Positions 6,481 to 10,809 of a stretch of DNA of 10,809 bases are shown piece after piece (within the stretch, counting starts at the first letter, position 1; each line of letters opens with the position of its first letter). The stretch spans positions 1 through 10,809 of the forward strand of contig JAJZSM010000029.1 in the NCBI GenBank assembly GCA_021849765.1, given 5' to 3'. The translations under genes and the position numbers were made by a program. The notes beneath the pieces are model-generated. The model searched no databases. It saw only the letters and a program-made list of their open reading frames with translations, and was not told the DNA's origin. Source of the DNA: Actinomycetes bacterium (lineage in GTDB: Bacteria > Actinomycetota > Acidimicrobiia > Acidimicrobiales > RAAP-2).

Positions 6481-7082
6481 AGCGCGGTCTCATCTCGGTG
6501 GGGCTGTTCGCCGCCTTCGTCGTCATCGTGACGCTGAGTCGACACCACGCGGCGACGACCCCGACGACCACGACCACCACGCCCACGACGACCACGACCG
6601 TCGTCATCCCAACGACGACGACGTCGGTCGCGTCGGCGAACGGATCGACCTGTCAGGGTTCGGACTTCTCGGGTGCGGGCGGACTGAGCCAGGGTGCGGC
6701 CGGGACCATCTACACGTCCTTTACGCTCACCAAGTCAACGCCCGGTTCGTGCACGCTCAACGGCTGGCCCGTGATCGGCCTCGCGAGTCAATCGGGCGCG
6801 ACGCTGCCCGAGCGCACGGTCGAGATACCGTCGCCGGGAAACCCGGGGAGTTTTCTCATCCCCGCGGCGAACCGCGCACCGACGACGTTGACGTTGTCCC
6901 AGGGATCGACGACAAGTTTTTCAATGTCCTTTAGTGACGTGGCCGTGGGTTCGCAGTCGTGCGCGAGCGTCGCCGTCGTGCGTGTTGGCACCGGCGTGGG
7001 ATCCTCGACGACGCCGATCGCGCTGACGTATCCGATCCAGCCCTGCAACGGCGGCACCCTCAACGTCAGCCCGTTCTACTGA
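6477..7082 (+). CDS. Secreted or membrane-anchored DUF4232-like protein with Thr-rich linker
   Basis: The product has 201 residues and starts at GTG 6477, overlapping the DUF151 stop. Residues 1-3 are basic (MKR) and 4-20 are hydrophobic (GLISVGLFAAFVVIVTL), giving a signal peptide or N-terminal anchor. There is no lipobox Cys. Residues 27-50 are almost all Thr and Pro, typical of an extracellular stalk. From about 58 the sequence resembles DUF4232: GAAGTIYTSFTLTKSTPGSC (73-92) followed by TLNGWPVIGLAS, the usual LxxxN-C-L-GWP type pattern of these beta-sandwich proteins. Four cysteines (C59, C92, C162, C190) could form two disulfides. Function is unknown for the family. There is no obvious link to the neighbours beyond operon position. 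Confidence 0.85.
   Translation: MKRGLISVGLFAAFVVIVTLSRHHAATTPTTTTTTPTTTTTVVIPTTTTSVASANGSTCQGSDFSGAGGLSQGAAGTIYTSFTLTKSTPGSCTLNGWPVIGLASQSGATLPERTVEIPSPGNPGSFLIPAANRAPTTLTLSQGSTTSFSMSFSDVAVGSQSCASVAVVRVGTGVGSSTTPIALTYPIQPCNGGTLNVSPFY
6555..6626 (+). repeat. ACN-codon microsatellite encoding the Thr/Pro stalk
   Basis: This is a run of ACG/ACC/CCG-type codons encoding residues 27-50, about two thirds of which are threonine. ACG and ACC alternate imperfectly, so length variation by slippage between strains is plausible. Confidence 0.75.
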
Positions 7083-7102
7083 TTCGAGCCCAACGGCCTG
7101 CT

Positions 7103-7122
7103 GCGTTACCAGTAGGTAACGC
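7103..7122. repeat. Perfect inverted repeat after the DUF4232 gene
   Basis: GCGTTACC (7103-7110) and GGTAACGC (7115-7122) pair perfectly over 8 bp around an AGTA loop, 20 bases past the upstream stop codon. No T-run follows (next is TAATGAAG). It may be a weak terminator for the upstream operon, or an operator for the permease gene. Confidence 0.6.
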
Positions 7123-7176
7123 TAATGAAGTTCGGTATTTCGAATCAGCGCTCAAAGTTTTTTCGATTTTCGGTTT

Positions 7177-7202
7177 GATAATGCGTAGCGCGCCGCTTGA
7201 CA
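7177..7202 (+). promoter_or_regulatory. Candidate promoter elements for the permease gene (unresolved)
   Basis: The stretch 7126-7182 is distinctly AT-rich for this DNA. It ends in GATAAT (7177-7182), a good -10-like hexamer, but has no clear -35 upstream. A perfect TTGACA lies at 7197-7202 but lacks a TANNNT partner 16-18 bases downstream. I cannot tell which is used. Either would give a leader of roughly 50-90 bases before ATG 7277. Confidence 0.35.
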
Positions 7203-7240
7203 TCTACTACTTTCAGGGGACGCGTTGCTCGCAGCGCTAG

Positions 7241-7256
7241 TGCGCAATGATGCGCA
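7241..7256. repeat. Dyad TGCGCA-ATGA-TGCGCA in the permease leader
   Basis: Two copies of the self-complementary hexamer TGCGCA flank ATGA, making a 6-bp hairpin or a two-site operator. It ends 10 bases before the Shine-Dalgarno sequence of the permease gene, a position suited to controlling translation or transcription. Confidence 0.55.
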
Positions 7257-7266
7257 CGTGAATCGT

Positions 7267-7273
7267 AGGAGGG
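7267..7273 (+). promoter_or_regulatory. Strong Shine-Dalgarno of the permease gene
   Basis: AGGAGGG ends 3 bases before ATG 7277. This is the only strong and credible ribosome binding site I noticed in the window and fixes the permease start. It contrasts with the other promoter-proximal genes, which look leaderless. Confidence 0.85.
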
Positions 7274-7276
7274 TGT

Positions 7277-8764
7277 ATGACCGAAGCGTTTTCACCGGAG
7301 TCGCTGGGGGCGAAGCTCCCCGTCGCCGACGGTGGGCATGAGCGACTTCATCGCGGTGTATTAGGTCCGATTGACATTGCGGCGGCGACGATGGCGAACA
7401 TCGGCCCGGCGATGAGCTTCTTCTTTGGCTTCGGGTTCCTCGCCTACACGGCGGGCGTGGCCTCCCCATTGACCATCTTGGCGGCGGGCATCGCGATCGC
7501 GTTCCTCGCCAACACGTTGTCGGAGTTCACCAAGGTGATGCCGTCGACGGGTGGGTTCATCACCTTCGTCGGTAAGACCTTCGGAGCGCGCACGGGTGTG
7601 ACGACGGCACTGTTGACTGGCATCGGCTACATCGCCGCCATGGCCTCGGTCGTGGGTATCGTCGGCGGGTTCTTCCAGACGCTGTTGCAGAACTACAACG
7701 TCTCGGGCCTACAGAGCGTGCCGTGGGGGATCTGGACGCTGGTGTTCCTGGCGTTCGCGGCCTTCATGATGATCCGGGGCATCTCGGTCTCGACCAAGCT
7801 GGCCGGCTTCTTCTTCGCCTTCGAGATGCTGGTGCTCGTCGTCGTGAGCGTCGCCGCGTTGATCAAGTTCCACGGCCACCTGTCGATGGCGCCCTTCAAC
7901 CCCAAGAACATCACCCACGGGTTCACGGGTCTCGCGGCGGGCTTCCCCCTCGCGATCTACCTCTTCATCGGTTGGGAGAACTCCGCGGCGCTGGCCGAGG
8001 AGACTGACAACCCGCGCAAGAACGTTCCTAAGGCCGTGTTCACGTCGGTCGTGATCATGTCGGTGAGCTACCTGCTCTTCGCCTACTCGACGGTCATCGG
8101 CTTCTCGGGTGACATCGGCAAGCTGTCCAGCAGCGCCATCCCGTTCATCACGGTCGCCAAGGGCGTACTCGGAGCCGCGGCGTTCTTCGCCTTCCTCGCG
8201 GGCATGACCTCGACGCTCGGTGCGCTGATCGCCGGTACGAACTCACAGGCCCGGCTGGTCTTCAACGCCGGTCGTGAGGGGCTGCTGCCCAAGTTCATCG
8301 GCAAGGTGCACGCCAATCGCCGCACGCCGGTCAACTCGCTGCTGTTCTTCCTATCGGGCACGCTGCTGATCATCGGCGTCTGGGGACTGGGTCACCTGCT
8401 GGGCGGCCACGGGGCGTCGGCGGGCATGAGCGCCGGCAACCTCTTCTTCGAGTCGTCGACCTTCGGCACGATCCTGATCCTGCTGGTGTACGGCATGAGC
8501 AACCTGGCGTTGCCCTTCTACTACAAGAAGCACCACCCGGACCTGTTCAACGGCTTCCGCCACGGCGTGCTGCCCATCCTCGGGCTCATCACGATCCTGG
8601 TGCCGCTGTACTACCTGGCCAAGCCGGGCCAGCCGACGCCGTACAACTGGTACCCGTACATGGCGCTCGCGACCGTGATACTGGCAGTCATCTACGCGGT
8701 GATCCTCGTCAACCGCGACCCGAGCATCGGCGAGCGCATCGGCTCGATCGTCGCCGACGAATAA
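7277..8764 (+). CDS. APC-superfamily amino acid permease
   Basis: The product is a 495-residue polytopic membrane protein, the usual size for an amino acid/polyamine/organocation (APC) transporter with about 12 helices. Helix 1 carries the family's unwound substrate region (LGPIDIAAATMANIGPAMSF, 29-48). The helix 2-3 region reads LANTLSEFTKVMPSTGGFIT (77-96). The helix 6-7 signature is IGWENSAALAEETDNPRKNV (231-250). The cytoplasmic stretch after helix 8 is SQARLVFNAGREGLLPKFIG (323-342). N- and C-terminal tails are short and hydrophilic, so the protein is complete. Substrate cannot be read from sequence; amino acid or amine uptake, probably proton-coupled, is likely. The gene is a single transcription unit with its own 194-base upstream region and a strong terminator. 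The proximity to a garA-like gene is suggestive of amino acid metabolism, but regulation is unknown. Confidence 0.93.
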   Translation: MTEAFSPESLGAKLPVADGGHERLHRGVLGPIDIAAATMANIGPAMSFFFGFGFLAYTAGVASPLTILAAGIAIAFLANTLSEFTKVMPSTGGFITFVGKTFGARTGVTTALLTGIGYIAAMASVVGIVGGFFQTLLQNYNVSGLQSVPWGIWTLVFLAFAAFMMIRGISVSTKLAGFFFAFEMLVLVVVSVAALIKFHGHLSMAPFNPKNITHGFTGLAAGFPLAIYLFIGWENSAALAEETDNPRKNVPKAVFTSVVIMSVSYLLFAYSTVIGFSGDIGKLSSSAIPFITVAKGVLGAAAFFAFLAGMTSTLGALIAGTNSQARLVFNAGREGLLPKFIGKVHANRRTPVNSLLFFLSGTLLIIGVWGLGHLLGGHGASAGMSAGNLFFESSTFGTILILLVYGMSNLALPFYYKKHHPDLFNGFRHGVLPILGLITILVPLYYLAKPGQPTPYNWYPYMALATVILAVIYAVILVNRDPSIGERIGSIVADE

Positions 8765-8778
8765 GTCGAGGGGGCGGT

Positions 8779-9765
8779 TCAGCCCGCGGCCGGGTCCACC
8801 AGGATCCGGCCGCGGGTTTTTCCGTCTCTGATGGCGTCGATCGCCTGGGCCAGGTGCGCGAGATCGACGACCGAGTCCACGAGGGGCTCGAGTGCGGCGC
8901 TGGTGAGCGTCTCGGCGAGGGCGCGCCAGACCCGCGCGCGGGTGGTTGGCGGTGCCTCGACGACGTCGATGCCGAGCAGGGCGACGCTTCGCGTGATGAA
9001 GGGGTAGACCGTGGTGGTGAGTTCGGCGCTCGCGACGAGCCCGCTCGCGGCGACGGCCCCGCCGTAGCGCAGGCAGCGCAGGACCTGGTTGAGCGTCTCG
9101 CCGCCCACGCAGTCGACCGCACCGGCCCAGCGTTCGCTGCCGAGCACGCGATCGAGTCGGTCGCCGACCTCGTCGCGGCGGATGACGCGTGCCGCGCCGC
9201 GCTCGATGAGCCAGTCCGCCTGGTGTTCCGATCCCGTGGAGGCGACGACGCGGTAGCCGCGCGCGGCGAGGATCGTCACGGCGACCGACCCGACGCCGCC
9301 GGTCGCGCCCGTCACGAGGACCTCGCCGTCGCGATCGAGTCCGTGGTGTTCGAGCGCGAGGACACTGGCCATGGCCGAGACGCCGGCGGTGCCGATGACC
9401 ATCGCGTCACGTGTGGAGAGGGCATCGGGTAGGGGAGAGATGAAGCGGCGCGGCGCGTAGACGTACTGGGCGAAGCCGCCGTCGCGCGCGACGCCGAGGT
9501 CACCGCCGTGCACGGCGACGCGCGTGCCCACCGGCAACTCGGGATCGATCGACGACTCGATCACGCCCGCGGCGTCCACGCCACCGACCAGTGAGGCGAC
9601 GCGGCGCACCCGACTGTGCGGGCTCGCGACCATGGCGTCTTTGTAGTTGACGCCGCTGAACTCGACGCGCACGAGCACGTCGTCGGGTTCGCGAGGTTTC
9701 GGCTCGACAGACTGGGCGACCAGCGCGAGGAGGCCGTCGGATTCGGTGATGGTGAAGGCGTGCAC
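8779..9765 (-). CDS. YhdH/AcuI-type NADPH-dependent oxidoreductase (acrylyl-CoA reductase family)
   Basis: The product is a 328-residue zinc-free medium-chain dehydrogenase/reductase, similar in length to E. coli YhdH (about 324). Family blocks include EFSGVNYKDAMVAS (35-48), SLVGGVDAAGVIESS (58-72), MVIGTAGVSAMASVLALEHHG (about 122-142), the nucleotide-binding loop VTGATGGVGSVAV (151-163), GAARVIRRDEV (190-200), WAGAVDCVGGETL (213-225), RYGGAVAASGL (233-243) and GIDVVEAPPTTRARVW (265-280). No catalytic-zinc ligands are present. AcuI enzymes reduce acrylyl-CoA to propionyl-CoA; other substrates are possible within quinone-oxidoreductase-like proteins. It starts at GTG 9765 with a leaderless -10 upstream. 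Its last codons (KTRGRILVDPAAG) lie within the terminator hairpin of the convergent permease gene. It is divergent from the hydrolase gene. Confidence 0.92.
   Translation of the reverse strand: MHAFTITESDGLLALVAQSVEPKPREPDDVLVRVEFSGVNYKDAMVASPHSRVRRVASLVGGVDAAGVIESSIDPELPVGTRVAVHGGDLGVARDGGFAQYVYAPRRFISPLPDALSTRDAMVIGTAGVSAMASVLALEHHGLDRDGEVLVTGATGGVGSVAVTILAARGYRVVASTGSEHQADWLIERGAARVIRRDEVGDRLDRVLGSERWAGAVDCVGGETLNQVLRCLRYGGAVAASGLVASAELTTTVYPFITRSVALLGIDVVEAPPTTRARVWRALAETLTSAALEPLVDSVVDLAHLAQAIDAIRDGKTRGRILVDPAAG
8783..8821 (+). terminator. Intrinsic terminator of the permease gene, inside the opposite CDS
   Basis: A 15-bp stem (8783-8797 with 8802-8816; one G-U wobble in the plus-strand RNA) closes an ACCA loop and is followed by five T (8817-8821). 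It starts 18 bases after the permease stop. The stem doubles as the last codons of the minus-strand oxidoreductase gene. No T-run follows on the minus strand, so it is directional. Confidence 0.92.
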
Positions 9766-9777
9766 GTCACCAGGCTA
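9766..9777 (-). promoter_or_regulatory. Leaderless promoter -10 (TAGCCT) of the oxidoreductase gene
   Basis: Read on the minus strand, TAGCCT (9777-9772) is followed by 6 bases (GGTGAC) and then GTG 9765. GGTGAC is a poor Shine-Dalgarno sequence, and a transcript starting 7 bases after the hexamer would begin at the start codon. Confidence 0.6.
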
Positions 9778-9790
9778 GGGCGGTCGCGCC

Positions 9791-9802
9791 TACGATGACC
9801 GC
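9791..9802 (+). promoter_or_regulatory. Leaderless promoter -10 (TACGAT) of the hydrolase gene
   Basis: TACGAT at 9791-9796 is followed by 6 bases and then GTG 9803. The -35 position (about 9768-9773) overlaps the -10 of the opposing oxidoreductase promoter. Confidence 0.55.
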
Positions 9803-10582
9803 GTGACGATCGTGAGCCTGAACGGACACCCCACGTGGGTAACCGTTGGGCGAACACGCGGCGAGGACGTGGTGCTGCTGCACGGTGGCTTGAGCAGCAG
9901 CGCGAGCCTGCGTCGAACGGTGGGCCGACGGCTCAGCGGGTCCTATCGCGTCTCGGCCTTCGATCGACGCGGGCACGGCCGAACCGCCGACACCGACGAG
10001 CCCTTCCACTACGACGCGATGGCGACCGAGACGATCGCGTTCCTCGAGTGGCTGGGCCGTCGCGCGCACCTCATCGGGCACAGTGACGGGGCGATAACCG
10101 GGCTGCTGGTGGCGATGCGTCGACCGGACCTCGTGGGACGACTCGTTGCCGTGGGCGCCAACACCCACCCCGACGGCCTCGAGCCAATGGAGTCCTTTGC
10201 GACCGAGGGGCCGATGTTCGAGGCGTGGGCGACCGAGTTCGGCCTCCGATCGCCCGACGGCACCGGGCACGCCCGGGTCGTCGTCGAAAAGACGATGCGG
10301 CTCTTTCGCACCGAGCCGAACCTGACGTCGGCTGAGCTGGGCTCAATCCGGGTCGCGACGCTCGTGATGGCCGGCGACGACGACTCGACCCGCCTCGAGG
10401 ACACCATCGGGCTCTACCGCGCGATCCCCGAGGCCCAGCTCGCGATCGTGCCCGGTGCGTCGCACGCCCTCTTGAAGGAGTATCCCCGCGAGACGACGGC
10501 GCTGATCCAGCGCTTCCTGCGCGGTCCGGTACCACCCGTGACGCTGTCGCCGGTCCATCGCACCCGGCCGGAGAGCCCGTGA
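9803..10582 (+). CDS. Alpha/beta-fold hydrolase
   Basis: The product has 259 residues with a complete alpha/beta hydrolase layout. LLHGGLSSSASL (25-36) supplies the oxyanion-hole HGG. FDRRGHGRT (53-61) is the conserved strand 4 region. LIGHSDGAITG (90-100) is the nucleophile elbow with S94. VMAGDDDSTR (188-197) carries the acid, probably D194. VPGASHALLKEYP (216-228) carries H221. The catalytic triad is therefore intact. The substrate is unknown; esterase, lactonase or C-C hydrolase activity are all possible. There is no signal peptide, so the protein should be cytosolic. It starts at GTG 9803, set by the -10 at 9791, and is divergent from the YhdH/AcuI-type gene across 37 bases. Confidence 0.9.
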   Translation: MTIVSLNGHPTWVTVGRTRGEDVVLLHGGLSSSASLRRTVGRRLSGSYRVSAFDRRGHGRTADTDEPFHYDAMATETIAFLEWLGRRAHLIGHSDGAITGLLVAMRRPDLVGRLVAVGANTHPDGLEPMESFATEGPMFEAWATEFGLRSPDGTGHARVVVEKTMRLFRTEPNLTSAELGSIRVATLVMAGDDDSTRLEDTIGLYRAIPEAQLAIVPGASHALLKEYPRETTALIQRFLRGPVPPVTLSPVHRTRPESP

Positions 10583-10599
10583 TGTCGCGAACCGAACGG

Positions 10600-10612
10600 T
10601 AGACTCGACCCC
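10600..10612 (+). promoter_or_regulatory. Leaderless promoter -10 (TAGACT) of the truncated last gene
   Basis: TAGACT at 10600-10605 is followed by 7 bases and then GTG 10613. The pattern is the same as at gcvH. It is the main support for that start. Confidence 0.5.
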
Positions 10613-10809
10613 GTGCTGGCGCGTCTTGTGACCGTGCGCTCCCGTCTTCTCAGGTGGTGGGTCGCCATGCCCGAACTGGGGCGCGACGCCTGGCTCTACG
10701 GCGTTTCGTCGGTCTTCGCCCTGGGGCTCGCCTCGACGTCGCGCGAGGCCGCGCAGTGGCACTGGGGCTACCTCGCCGCGGCACCCTACGCCGTGTTCTC
10801 GATCCTCGC
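10613..10809 (+). CDS. Putative membrane protein, N-terminal part (runs off the window)
   Basis: An open frame runs from GTG 10613 to the window end without a stop, giving 65 residues. The N-terminus is basic (VLARLVTVRSRLLRWWVAM), and an ATG at 10667 is an alternative start. Two hydrophobic stretches follow: WLYGVSSVFALGLAS (about 27-41) and GYLAAAPYAVFSIL (about 52-65), joined by a polar segment (TSREAAQWHW). This is consistent with the first helices of a polytopic membrane protein. I do not recognise the family from this fragment. Confidence 0.6.
   Translation, partial: MLARLVTVRSRLLRWWVAMPELGRDAWLYGVSSVFALGLASTSREAAQWHWGYLAAAPYAVFSIL

Noticed and set aside
7247..7261. Tiny upstream reading frame ATG ATG CGC ACG TGA in the permease leader
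   Set aside because: It encodes only four residues, has no ribosome binding site and is explained by the TGCGCA-ATGA-TGCGCA dyad. Kept as a curiosity only.
8854..9432. 192-residue open frame antisense to the YhdH/AcuI-type gene
   Set aside because: It lies wholly within a well-matched oxidoreductase gene and has no recognisable motif.
1..10809. Mobile element, CRISPR, phage or defence system
   Set aside because: No transposase, integrase, spaced direct repeats, target-site duplications or defence-type domains were found. All intact genes read as native high-GC housekeeping or metabolic genes.

Overview
The window is high-GC DNA. It reads as a chromosomal, housekeeping segment of an actinobacterium. 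The clearest clue is gene order: pgsA, gcvH, a GarA-type FHA gene, a MerR-family regulator and a DUF151 bifunctional-nuclease gene lie in one direction. This closely resembles the Mycobacterium tuberculosis segment Rv1822 (pgsA2) to Rv1829, minus a few intervening genes. The zinc-ribbon-FHA form of the GarA homologue, the class I FbaB aldolase beside pgsA, and the pervasive leaderless promoters suggest a deep branch, perhaps Acidimicrobiia. That class assignment is inference from memory of gene content, not from a search.

Layout. Positions 1-80 are the 3' part of a 5S rRNA, the end of an rRNA operon cut by the window edge, followed by a strong intrinsic terminator (89-118). About 160 bases with nothing recognisable follow. 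Next comes a 553-residue protein (289-1950) with a long disordered Arg/Gly-rich N-terminus containing a tandem repeat and a C-terminal helical TPR-like domain. It converges with a DinB-family protein on the minus strand (1955-2521). Divergent from dinB-like starts fbaB (2595-3644), with pgsA 9 bases behind it. Then come gcvH (4267-4647), the zinc-ribbon/FHA gene (4686-5150), merR overlapping it by ATGA (5147-5926), the BFN/DUF151 gene (5974-6480) and a secreted or anchored DUF4232 protein overlapping by GTGA (6477-7082).

A 194-base AT-richer gap (7083-7276) holds two dyads, a -35-like hexamer and the only strong Shine-Dalgarno sequence I noticed. It precedes an APC-family amino acid permease (7277-8764), which ends in an excellent terminator lying inside the 3' end of the convergent YhdH/AcuI-type oxidoreductase gene (8779-9765, minus). 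That gene is divergent from an alpha/beta hydrolase (9803-10582) across only 37 bases. The window ends in a truncated putative membrane protein gene (10613 onward).

How it works together. FbaB (glycolysis/gluconeogenesis), PgsA (acidic phospholipid synthesis), GcvH (lipoyl carrier of glycine cleavage), the GarA-like FHA protein (in mycobacteria a phospho-switch on glutamate and 2-oxoglutarate enzymes) and the amino acid permease form a central carbon, nitrogen and membrane metabolism neighbourhood. Seven starts (eight with the weaker dinB-like case) have a TANNNT-type -10 hexamer ending 6-7 bases before the start codon and no Shine-Dalgarno sequence, which is the signature of leaderless transcription. 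I saw no CRISPR array, insertion sequence, phage gene, tRNA or defence module. I do not think the window contains a wholly new system. The more interesting points are the zinc-ribbon GarA variant, the RG-repeat TPR protein, the leaderless promoter architecture and the unexplained leader of the permease gene.
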